Assembly (NCBI GenBank): GCA_946563605.1
Contig: CAMNVW010000050.1
Location: 1 to 8,748 of the forward strand
Reading direction: 5' to 3'
Length of the DNA: 8,748 nt
From: an uncultured Clostridia bacterium
Lineage (GTDB): Bacteria; Bacillota; Clostridia; Oscillospirales; Ruminococcaceae
The notes beneath the pieces were generated by a model. That model worked only from the letters and a program-made list of their open reading frames with translations. It did no database searches and had not been told where the DNA came from. Positions 1-5,751 of this stretch are shown here, one piece after another. Each line of letters begins with the position of its first letter. Within the stretch, counting starts at the first letter, position 1. The position numbers were made by a program, and so were the translations under genes.

Positions 1-37
1 ATTGATATTTTACTGCACGGCGTATTGTGTGAATAAG

Positions 38-359
38 ATGCAAAATCAAAAATCAAAATCCAACGAAGACCTGCTCTCTACGGTAAAACCATCGAGCGCA
101 ATCGTAAATCTTGCCATTCCTGCTACTTTGGCGCTGCTTGCAAAAGCAGTTTATAACATTGTCGATACCGCCTACATCGGAATGCTCAAAGACGATATCG
201 CACTTGCGGCAGTCGGTGTAACCGTTCCTCTGCTGCTCATCATGGTATCGGTTAAAAACATCTTTGCAGCCGGCAGCGGATATCCTGACCATTCTGGTCT
301 GTGTATGTTCCATCAAGAAGATGAAAGTAATCGCATCCAGGGGAATGTCGGAAAATTAA
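38..359 (+). pseudogene. MATE-family efflux transporter remnant (internal deletion)
   Basis: From the ATG at 38 the first ~80 codons read as the N-terminus of a MATE-family (multidrug and toxin extrusion) transporter: the stretch NLAIPATLALLAKAVYNIVD followed by TAYIGML and ALAAVGVTVP is the typical first-helix pattern. Around 276-281 the family signal jumps to another frame. The frame starting at 276 reads ADILTILVCVCSIKKMK and ends with a stop at 357-359, which looks like the last membrane helix and cytoplasmic tail of the same kind of protein. MATE proteins are about 450 residues with 12 helices; here only ~80 N-terminal and ~27 C-terminal residues remain, joined out of frame, so the gene is dead by internal deletion. 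The original frame stays open to 469 but runs into the hairpin repeat and has no MATE character there. No clear ribosome binding site precedes 38. The MATE call is good; the C-terminal assignment is inference from hydrophobicity and position. Confidence 0.75.
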
Positions 360-593
360 AAACAAAGTTTTTGCTCGAGCTTTTTTCAAAAAGCTCGCAG
401 TTTCCAAAGGCAGCGCCTTTGGTCGCCCTCCGCAGAGGGCGAAACGCCTTTATCGTCAGGAGCATTTAGGAAAGTGTGAAAACCCTTTGCGATAGAAAGG
501 GTTTTCACAAACTGCCGATTTGCACAGACTATCCTCGAAAATTATCCGGTGGATGATTTTCGACACACAAAAGCTCTATTTCTTTTGTGCGAA
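359..593 (+). repeat. Hairpin-array repeat, locus 1, left arm
   Basis: Gene-free DNA made of consecutive inverted repeats. Hairpins from outside to inside (left stem/right stem): 376-385/388-397 (2-nt loop), 404-411/415-422 (3-nt loop), 423-430/435-442 (loop CGCA), 475-488/496-509 (14 bp, 7-nt loop), 535-547/551-563 (13 bp with one T·G pair, 3-nt loop) and 566-573/582-589. The arm starts with an A-rich stretch overlapping the MATE remnant stop codon. The same order of hairpins, with the same loop sizes for five of the six, recurs on the opposite strand in the right arm (594-819), so the locus is one large imperfect inverted repeat. There is no coding sign and no transposase. It may be a REP/BIME-like structured repeat; its function is unknown. 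Confidence 0.8.
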
Positions 594-819
594 AGTCTAA
601 TAGACAAAACTCTATCTGCCGAAAACTTCCCACTGGGAACTTTTCGGGAAAAGATTCATTATTACGGCAACTTTTGGAACCCCTTTCTCTTACAAAGGGG
701 TTCCAAACCTCCCCAAGGCGCCTGACGATAAGGTATTTCGCTCGTTGCGACGAGCGAGCAAGAGCTCTGCTCCTGCACCTCGCAATTTTTTGAAAAAAAT
801 TGAGTAAAACTTTTATTTT
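594..819 (-). repeat. Hairpin-array repeat, locus 1, right (inverted) arm
   Basis: Inverted, diverged copy of the left arm. Hairpins, innermost first: 600-604/611-615, 619-631/635-647 (13 positions, one mismatch, 3-nt loop), 673-686/694-707 (14 bp, 7-nt loop), 738-745/750-757 (loop TGCG), 758-765/769-776 (one mismatch, 3-nt loop) and 783-791/794-802 (2-nt loop GA). Spacer landmarks match the left arm in reverse complement: CCTGACGATA at 721-730 against 451-460, TTTCGC at 736-741 against 439-444, and the A/T-rich outer end 802-819 against 359-376. Stem positions differ between arms in a paired way: for example the 14-bp stems differ at three base pairs, all still paired. This locus lies between the MATE remnant and the 3' end of the BlaR1-like gene, so it separates two convergent units. 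Confidence 0.8.
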
Positions 820-832
820 TTTCCAACACCAC

Positions 833-866
833 AAACGCACAGGCGGTGCAATCCGCCTGTGCGTTT
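833..866 (-). terminator. Hairpin terminator after the BlaR1-like gene
   Basis: A perfect 14-bp inverted repeat, 833-846 pairing with 853-866, with a 6-nt loop. It begins 17 bases past the stop codon of the M56/M23 gene. On the minus strand the following T-run is poor (GTTTGTGGTGTTGG). On the plus strand it is followed by TTTATTATTT, so it may stop transcription from either side. Confidence 0.65.
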
Positions 867-882
867 ATTATTTCCTATCCTA

Positions 883-2523
883 CTATTCCGCATCGTCTGG
901 CAGCAGATATGCCCCTGGGTCAACCGCCTGTCCAGCCTCACGAACCTCAAAATGCAGGTGTGGTCCGGTGGAAAATCCGGTTGAACCTATTTCGCCGATC
1001 TTCTGACCAGCCTTGACGGCATCGCCTTCTTCAACCGTAATTTTGCTTAACTGTCCGTACAACGTGGAAAGATGATCCCCATGATCCAGAATCACGCACA
1101 AGCCGTATCCTCGTCCTGGTGTATATTCTGTCTGCACATGAACGACCGTCCCATCCTGAGCAGCAACCACGTCTTTCCCGAATATTTCTTGACTGTCTGG
1201 GTCATTTTCAAGGAAATCCGCAATATCAATTCCGACGTGAAAATCTGTTCCGTCATACCGGAAACCGTATGGCATCCTAATATTGTAATATCCTGGCGCC
1301 GGCCAAACCATCTGAACCGCTTGCAGGTCAGCAGAACTAGAATCGTAAACTGCTAACACACGTTTCTGAAAGTCCTCCTGCTGTGCTTCGTATGCCTTTT
1401 TATCCTTCCGGTAAAGTTCTTCCTGCTCTTGCCGTGTCTTGGCCGCGTCTTTGGAAACCACTGTAACGCCGTTCTCCGGCACAGCAGCCGGTTTCGCGTT
1501 TGCTGCCTGCACATCCACGAAGCCAACCAGTGTCATACTGCCAATTGCTGCCGCCAGCACAAGCGCCATGCAGAGCGTTCCGTTGTGTTTCTTTTTCGTT
1601 TCCATAATCTTTTCAAACCTCCTGACGATCTGATGACGATTTTCAAAAAAGTTGGTGGTCAGAGGAATGTGTGTATGATGATTCGCCTGAATGAAAAAGA
1701 GGATAACTGCGCCATATTCCCTGCGTTCAGCACCGCTGCTTTTATGCAGAACAGCGGCGTCACAGGCAGTTTCTATATCCTCTTCCGCTTTTTTGCCCAT
1801 GAGCCACACAAGCGGATTGAACCAATGCACGCTTCCGGCAGTCATCACCAGCAGCTTCATCCATAGATCTCGCCGGCGGTAGTGCGTCAGTTCATGCAAA
1901 AGGATACAGCGGATTTGTTTTTCCGTCAGTGCGACATCCGGCAAAAGGATGCGCGGTGAAAAGAAGCCCATCAAAATCGGCGTGTTCAAGACACTGCATT
2001 GATACAGGGCAATGTTCCTGCGGATTCCCAGCTCTTTTTTACATTCTTCCAGAATCCCGCACACCTGCTTATCCTGAATCGTCACGCTCCATCGCAGCAG
2101 CCTTTTTCGCGTGCGGACATAGGACTCCATGCCGTGCAGGAAAAACAAAACTGTTCCTGCCAGCCACACCGCGGCAAGCAGTGTAAAAGGCGAAATCTCG
2201 TCCAGTTTACTTTTGAACTGCACCGACCGTTCCGTCCGCACTGTCTGTACTGGATGTTCCTGATTCATCTGCGGTATTTCTCCGATATTCTCCTCCTGCT
2301 GCCAGAAAAATTCCATCTCTCTGTCCAACGGGATTGCGATGGCAGGCGGATTTTCCGGCAAAACCGGAATCAGCAGCCGAATCGCTATTATCGCCCAAAT
2401 CAGGCAGTTTACCCTTGCCCGATAGAATTTGTGAAGCAGTGGAAGCAGAAGCATCACCAACAGAATAATCGCCGAAACCGCAAGCGACGTATTGATGATT
2501 CCTTGAAACAATTCGTTCAACAT
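883..2523 (-). CDS. BlaR1-like M56 membrane metallopeptidase with C-terminal M23 domain
   Basis: A 546-residue predicted sensor/protease of the BlaR1/MecR1 (M56) family. Four hydrophobic segments are visible at about 6-30, 38-55, 113-131 and 316-335. The cytoplasmic zinc-protease domain lies between the third and fourth: HELTH at 210-214, then HWFNPLVWL and the ExxCD motif ending at D255. After the fourth segment comes a charged linker (~355-400) and, at ~405-546, an M23 (LytM/peptidase M23) domain with HVGID (H429, D433) and HLH (H522, H524), predicted outside the cell. Classical BlaR1 has a penicillin-binding domain there instead. The start at 2523 was chosen because GAGGAG lies just upstream and the gap to the repressor stop codon is one base; an ATG at 2571 would overlap the repressor. 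Family knowledge: M56 proteases inactivate BlaI-type repressors on signal. Sensing of cell wall or peptidoglycan by the M23 domain is inference. M56/M23 fusions occur in other Firmicutes annotations. Confidence 0.9.
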   Translation of the reverse strand: MLNELFQGIINTSLAVSAIILLVMLLLPLLHKFYRARVNCLIWAIIAIRLLIPVLPENPPAIAIPLDREMEFFWQQEENIGEIPQMNQEHPVQTVRTERSVQFKSKLDEISPFTLLAAVWLAGTVLFFLHGMESYVRTRKRLLRWSVTIQDKQVCGILEECKKELGIRRNIALYQCSVLNTPILMGFFSPRILLPDVALTEKQIRCILLHELTHYRRRDLWMKLLVMTAGSVHWFNPLVWLMGKKAEEDIETACDAAVLHKSSGAERREYGAVILFFIQANHHTHIPLTTNFFENRHQIVRRFEKIMETKKKHNGTLCMALVLAAAIGSMTLVGFVDVQAANAKPAAVPENGVTVVSKDAAKTRQEQEELYRKDKKAYEAQQEDFQKRVLAVYDSSSADLQAVQMVWPAPGYYNIRMPYGFRYDGTDFHVGIDIADFLENDPDSQEIFGKDVVAAQDGTVVHVQTEYTPGRGYGLCVILDHGDHLSTLYGQLSKITVEEGDAVKAGQKIGEIGSTGFSTGPHLHFEVREAGQAVDPGAYLLPDDAE

Positions 2524-2524
2524 C

Positions 2525-2896
2525 TCACTCCTCGTCTTTTTCCAGCATAGCTTTAATGGTTTGAAGATCATCTTCGCTTAACGAATTATTTTCAATCAGC
2601 GCAGCAAACAGCTTGCTTCCAGAGTTTTCGTACATCTTCTCCAAAAAAGAAGCCGTTTCCTGTGAGCGGTACGCCTCAAGGGAAACCAAAGGGGTGTAGT
2701 GATTCAGCCTTCCGATTTTTTCACACTTCACAAATCCTTTGCTTTCCAGACGATTCAGGGAATTTTGAACCAGCTGAACGCTCTTCTTCTTTTTTAGATG
2801 CTGCATAATGTCGCTGGTGCTGACCTTCCCCTCGCCGTTCCAGATAATCAGCATAACCTCCAACTCCGAATCGGGCAAACGTTTTAATGTATCCAC
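2525..2896 (-). CDS. BlaI/MecI/CopY-family transcriptional repressor
   Basis: A 123-residue winged-helix repressor. The family's N-terminal pattern is clear (RLPDSELEVMLIIW at 6-19), with the recognition helix region SVQLVQNSLNRLESKGFV at ~39-56 and a C-terminal dimerisation helix region from ~75. It is predicted to bind palindromic operators with TACA/TGTA ends as a dimer and to be inactivated through the M56 membrane protein encoded one base downstream; the two form an operon. Start choice: the Shine-Dalgarno sequence AAGGAGG at 2910-2904 sits only 1 nt before an ATG at 2902 but 7 nt before a GTG at 2896, so GTG is preferred. The ATG at 2932 has no ribosome binding site. Both palindromes and the promoter lie directly upstream, so autorepression is likely. 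The target repertoire is unknown: no beta-lactamase or PBP gene is nearby. Confidence 0.92.
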   Translation of the reverse strand: MDTLKRLPDSELEVMLIIWNGEGKVSTSDIMQHLKKKKSVQLVQNSLNRLESKGFVKCEKIGRLNHYTPLVSLEAYRSQETASFLEKMYENSGSKLFAALIENNSLSEDDLQTIKAMLEKDEE

Positions 2897-2926
2897 AAAC
2901 ATTCCTCCTTGAAGATCTTCATTTAC

Positions 2927-2942
2927 ATACAACTAGTTGTAT
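2927..2942. promoter_or_regulatory. Operator palindrome 1 (BlaI-type)
   Basis: A perfect 16-bp palindrome (ATACAACTAGTTGTAT) with TACA/TGTA ends, the hallmark of BlaI/MecI operators. It lies in the leader of the repressor gene, between the predicted transcription start (~2957) and the ribosome binding site. Binding by the neighbouring repressor is inference. Confidence 0.75.
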
Positions 2943-2962
2943 TACAATCAATTGATTGTAAT
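2941..2962. promoter_or_regulatory. Operator palindrome 2 (BlaI-type), overlapping the transcription start
   Basis: A perfect 22-bp palindrome with half-site ATTACAATCAA, again carrying TACA/TGTA ends, abutting palindrome 1. It covers the predicted transcription start just after the -10 box of the repressor operon, so repressor bound here would block initiation. Its half-site spacing is wider than in palindrome 1. Confidence 0.75.
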
Positions 2963-2963
2963 A

Positions 2964-2992
2964 AGAATATACCAAATTCCTGCGTTTGTCAA
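2964..2992 (-). promoter_or_regulatory. Sigma-A promoter of the repressor–M56/M23 operon
   Basis: On the minus strand TTGACA (2992-2987), a 17-bp spacer and TATTCT (2969-2964) form a near-consensus promoter. The predicted start near 2957 falls inside palindrome 2. Between it and the hairpin locus that starts near 3078, the stretch 2993-3077 is A/T-rich and I see nothing else in it. Confidence 0.8.
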
Positions 2993-3077
2993 TAAAGTTT
3001 TTATAAAAAGTTTTATCCAGACACTTCCTCTATTTGACCTTCTTAAAGCTCAGAAGTCACACTTACAGTTGTTTGCA

Positions 3078-3290
3078 ACAATTGGCTTTGCGTAGTGCGA
3101 CCTTGAGAATGGAACTGCGTTCCATTCTCCCTAGCTTCTCGAAACTAGTTGTGGGGCTACTCGCCCCACTCCCTCGGCAACTTTCTGTGAAGAAAAAGAC
3201 AAACAAGTTTGTCTGCACAAAGAGCACATTCGGAACCTTCTGGTTCCGAAACCTCCGGCAGAGAGGGAACACCCTCTCTCGACTCCCCCG
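3078..3290 (+). repeat. Hairpin-array repeat, locus 2, left arm
   Basis: Gene-free DNA with closely packed inverted repeats: 3105-3115/3119-3129 (11 bp, loop TGC), 3151-3157/3163-3169 (loop TACTC), 3197-3204/3207-3214, 3229-3237/3242-3250 (loop TTCT) and 3260-3267/3272-3279 (loop AACA). The arm opens with ACAATTGGCTTTGCG (3078-3092) and has AGCTTCTCGAAACTAGTT at 3133-3150. Both are matched, with few changes, on the opposite strand at the far end of the locus (3563 downward and 3546-3529). The 3105-3129 hairpin has no counterpart in the other arm, so whole hairpins seem to be gained or lost. Short open frames here are all mutually overlapping and show no family. Confidence 0.75.
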
Positions 3291-3563
3291 ATACTAGCAG
3301 TTGGTACACAATATTCGGAGCTTCGCCAGTGGGGGAAAGCGAAGTTCGTTGCTTGCAACGAAACTTCTGCAAGGGGGTGTCCCCCTTACAGAGGAGATAT
3401 ACAAGAGGAAACCTCCTCTTGTAAACGTTTTTGGTTCGGTCGTTACCACACGACAAACAGTTGTGTGGTAACGACTATTTGTCGTGCAAAAGGAACCGTG
3501 GGCTCGGGCTGCGTAAGCCCGAGCCCGAAACAAGTTTGTAGAAGCTGTCGCAAAACCGATTGT
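3291..3563 (-). repeat. Hairpin-array repeat, locus 2, right (inverted) arm
   Basis: Inverted diverged copy of 3078-3290. Hairpins: 3345-3352/3355-3362, 3371-3377/3381-3387 (loop TGT), 3400-3408/3415-3423, 3441-3451/3463-3473 (11 bp) and 3500-3510/3516-3526 (11 bp, GC-rich). Read on the minus strand the order is: TTTTGCGAC and AGCTTCT landmarks, GC-rich hairpin with loop TACGC (TACTC in the left arm), an A/C-rich hairpin, a hairpin followed by a CTCC spacer, then a G-run hairpin with loop ACA (AACA in the left arm) and a CCCCC motif. The 3345-3362 hairpin is an extra in this arm. The locus separates the promoter region of the repressor operon from the 3' end of the B3/B4 gene. Confidence 0.72.
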
Positions 3564-3582
3564 AACACAAAATAAAAAACTT

Positions 3583-4245
3583 CTATTCCACAATCTTCTG
3601 TTCAACATTCTCTGCGAAGCAGTATTTTGTCAGCGCGCGCACCGCGTCCTGAAGCACCTGCTCCAAATCGCTTACACCGCCGAAACCATAAATGCACATC
3701 AGAATCCTTTTGCTGTTTTCCGTAATCATGGCGCGAACATTATCGCTGTTTGGATTGCCAAAAAATCCCTCATCATCGCACAGCACCGGCAAAAACTCGA
3801 TATTGACCGCGTCCTTGCCAATTCCCTGATAATGTACGCCTTCCCCCGTTACCGTCCAACGAACTTCTCCATTTATATGGGCAAGGTCGTAGGTTCCCAG
3901 CGAATAGCCCGTCTTAACCGAAATCAGGTTGTTGACCTCAACCACGTTGTTGATTCGGTACAATCCTTTGCCCTGCAAAATGCGCCGGTTCATGGCTTCG
4001 GCAGAATTGCGGTAGCGCTTGACATCCTTGCCGAGCGCCTTGCAGCAAGCTCTCGTCTGCGCGATATGTTCGCGGGATTTAATATCCTCTATCTGCATCT
4101 GCGCCTGCAAACTGCCGGAAACCTGTTCAATTTCTTCGAGCAGCTCTTCGCAGCTTGCTTCTACCGTTACATCACACTGTATGCAGCCTAAAACTGCCCG
4201 TTGCCAGCTTTGTTTTAACTTCGGGTCAATCGTAATCGAAATCAT
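3583..4245 (-). CDS. B3/B4 domain-containing protein
   Basis: A 220-residue soluble protein. The central and C-terminal part matches the B3/B4 domain best known from the editing module of phenylalanyl-tRNA synthetase beta chain and from stand-alone bacterial proteins. Visible hallmarks are NRRILQGKGLYRINNVVEVNN (split here by position, ~109-129), then SVKTGYSLGTYDLAHI, an acidic stretch LPVLCDDEGFFGN and a final segment with KRILMCIYGF. The N-terminal ~90 residues are helical and charged. By family knowledge it may act on aminoacyl-tRNA or free amino acids; the actual substrate cannot be read from the sequence. The start at 4245 is preferred over the longer frame from 4305 because AAAAGGAG lies 8 nt upstream. 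It is a single gene, divergent from pyrE. No strong hairpin terminator follows; it runs toward hairpin locus 2. Confidence 0.78.
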   Translation of the reverse strand: MISITIDPKLKQSWQRAVLGCIQCDVTVEASCEELLEEIEQVSGSLQAQMQIEDIKSREHIAQTRACCKALGKDVKRYRNSAEAMNRRILQGKGLYRINNVVEVNNLISVKTGYSLGTYDLAHINGEVRWTVTGEGVHYQGIGKDAVNIEFLPVLCDDEGFFGNPNSDNVRAMITENSKRILMCIYGFGGVSDLEQVLQDAVRALTKYCFAENVEQKIVE

Positions 4246-4314
4246 ATGTTTTCTCCTTTTTGTCCTGCAAAAGTTTTCCCTGTTTTTTCGCCGCTTTTGA
4301 TGCAATCTTTCTTC

Positions 4315-4342
4315 ATTTTATCAAAAATGAGGGGAATTGCAA
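4315..4342 (-). promoter_or_regulatory. Promoter of the B3/B4 gene
   Basis: Minus strand TTGCAA (4342-4337), 16-bp spacer, extended TGA and TAAAAT (4320-4315). It gives a leader of about 60 nt before the start at 4245. Confidence 0.6.
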
Positions 4343-4361
4343 AGAAAATTTTCTCTTTCGC

Positions 4362-4390
4362 TTGTGAGAAGTTCCATGCTATGGTAAACT
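4362..4390 (+). promoter_or_regulatory. Promoter of pyrE
   Basis: TTGTGA (4362-4367), 17-bp spacer, TGG extension and TAAACT (4385-4390). The predicted start near 4397 leaves an ~80-nt leader before pyrE. No convincing attenuator hairpin is visible in this leader. The promoter is back-to-back with that of the B3/B4 gene. Confidence 0.6.
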
Positions 4391-4478
4391 AAAAGAGAAA
4401 AAAGGTCGAATACAGCGTTTCACAAAATCGGGATGCCTTGGTATTTGATCAGTTTATTTTGAGAAAGGGTGTTGCATC

Positions 4479-5141
4479 ATGATTTCCGCAGCAAAAAAAG
4501 AATTTATCGAATTTATGATGAGCGCAGACGTTCTGCGTTTCGGCGAATTTAAAACCAAAAGCGGCAGACTCTCTCCATACTTCGTAAACACCGGCAATTA
4601 CAAAACCGGTGCGCAGATCTCCACACTGGGCAAATTCTATGCACAGTGCATCATGGAAAACTGCGGCGAAAACTTTGACGCCATGTTTGGTCCTGCATAT
4701 AAGGGTATTCCGCTTGCTACCTCCGCAGCAGGCGCGCTCGCAAGAGAATACGGCATCGACAAACCATATTTCTTCAACCGCAAGGAAGCAAAAGACCACG
4801 GCGAGGGCGGCAATCTGGTTGGCTACCAGCCAAAAGACGGCGACCGCATCATCATCATCGAGGACGTTATCACCGCAGGTACTGCTGTTCGTGAGACCGT
4901 TCCGCTCCTGATGAACGCTGCAAAAGTAACCGTTCCAGATATGTTCATCTCCGTAAACCGCTGTGAAGTCGGTCAGCACGCAGGCAAGACCGCTGTCATG
5001 GAAGTAAAAGAGGAATTTGGCATCAATGTTCATGCAATCATCACTGTTGCTGACATTCACGAATACCTCAAAGAAAAACCGGAGTATGCTTCGGTGCTTG
5101 CAAACATGGAAAAATACATGGAGCAGTACTGCATCCTGTAA
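4479..5141 (+). CDS. pyrE: Orotate phosphoribosyltransferase
   Basis: A 220-residue enzyme that joins orotate to PRPP to give OMP in pyrimidine synthesis; cytoplasmic, normally a dimer. The type I phosphoribosyltransferase PRPP-binding signature RIIIIEDVITAGTAVRET is at 123-140. The FGPAYKGIPL motif (70-79) and the catalytic-loop segment YFFNRKEAKDHGEGG (97-111) are also present, all typical of PyrE. Length is normal for the E. coli-like subgroup. AGAAAGGG at 4462-4469 lies 9 nt before the ATG. It stands alone rather than in a pyr operon and is closed by a strong terminator. No PyrR-type leader is evident. Confidence 0.97.
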   Translation: MISAAKKEFIEFMMSADVLRFGEFKTKSGRLSPYFVNTGNYKTGAQISTLGKFYAQCIMENCGENFDAMFGPAYKGIPLATSAAGALAREYGIDKPYFFNRKEAKDHGEGGNLVGYQPKDGDRIIIIEDVITAGTAVRETVPLLMNAAKVTVPDMFISVNRCEVGQHAGKTAVMEVKEEFGINVHAIITVADIHEYLKEKPEYASVLANMEKYMEQYCIL

Positions 5142-5158
5142 TTTCTAAAAAAAAGCAA

Positions 5159-5201
5159 ACCGCACAGTTTTGGAAAATCCAAAGCTGTGCGGTCTTTTTT
5201 T
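5159..5201. terminator. Bidirectional terminator between pyrE and the GNAT gene
   Basis: A 16-bp stem, 5159-5174 with 5178-5193 (one G·T pair), loop AAA. It is followed by seven Ts (5195-5201) on the plus strand and preceded by eight As (5147-5154), which serve as the T-run for the convergent minus-strand gene ending at 5205. Confidence 0.92.
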
Positions 5202-5204
5202 GCC

Positions 5205-5648
5205 CTATTTTCGCTCCATGATATATCTTGAGTCCTTGATCGTTTCCGTTACCTTAAACCCCATTTTCCGATACAGCCGTACTGCTCCTTCATTGCGGAT
5301 AAAAACATAGAGAAACAGCGTTTTCCCATCGCGCTTCGCGTTTTCGATGATTTGATTCAGCACTTGGGTGCCGATTCCCTTTTTCCGAAAAGGCTCGAGA
5401 AGATAAAAGTCGTCTATCTCGCGCTTTGTGTCCGATTCTTCGTGAACCGCGACATAACCGGCAAGTTCTTCTCCGCAGAAAATCCGCCGGTAATCGCCGC
5501 TTTGATGCTCAATCTTTCTGTGACACCACGCAAACACCTGGTCGCAGTCGATCAACTTTAAATTTTCGTACTGCAAAATATGTTCTTTTGTCATGCGGAA
5601 GATGTTTTCCACATCCTGCTGTGTGATTGGTTGATAAGTAAGCCGCAT
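5205..5648 (-). CDS. GNAT family N-acetyltransferase
   Basis: A 147-residue single-domain acetyltransferase, the usual length for the family. It is predicted to move an acetyl group from acetyl-CoA to an amine; the substrate is unknown. Motif A, the acetyl-CoA pyrophosphate-binding loop, is clear in DDFYLLEPFRKKGIGTQVL (79-97; RKKGIG at 88-93). Motif B is NEGAVRLYRKMGF at 119-131. The ATG at 5648 has AGGAG 6 nt upstream, which fixes the start. It is convergent with pyrE and divergent from the Smr-like gene, with a 103-bp gap. No near-consensus promoter was found for it in that gap. Confidence 0.9.
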   Translation of the reverse strand: MRLTYQPITQQDVENIFRMTKEHILQYENLKLIDCDQVFAWCHRKIEHQSGDYRRIFCGEELAGYVAVHEESDTKREIDDFYLLEPFRKKGIGTQVLNQIIENAKRDGKTLFLYVFIRNEGAVRLYRKMGFKVTETIKDSRYIMERK

Positions 5649-5678
5649 TTTCTCCTGCCTCCTTTGAAGATACTAATA

Positions 5679-5707
5679 TTGCACCGGTCATTTTTTCGAT
5701 GTATAAT
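5679..5707 (+). promoter_or_regulatory. Promoter of the Smr-like gene
   Basis: TTGCAC (5679-5684), 17-bp spacer and a perfect TATAAT (5702-5707), giving a start near 5714 and a leader of about 38 nt. Confidence 0.82.
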
Positions 5708-5751
5708 AAAAGACAGTTTATTTTTACCACCATCATAAGGAGTGCGTCGCT

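Noticed and set aside
359..819. Locus 1 as an insertion sequence or CRISPR array
   Set aside because: No transposase frame, no target duplication that I can see, and no regular direct repeats with unique spacers; the structure is inverted arms of hairpins.
529..840. 103-codon minus-strand frame across hairpin locus 1
   Set aside because: It runs through hairpins with no coding character; the same DNA is explained by the inverted arms.
2525..2932. Longer repressor start at 2932
   Set aside because: No ribosome binding site precedes it, it lies inside the first operator palindrome, and the extra residues do not match the usual family N-terminus.
3034..3608. Several 69-104 codon frames inside hairpin locus 2
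   Set aside because: They overlap each other on both strands, are built from the inverted repeats themselves, and lack ribosome binding sites.
4449..5060. 203-codon open frame antisense to pyrE
   Set aside because: Shadow of pyrE; no start signal or family resemblance.
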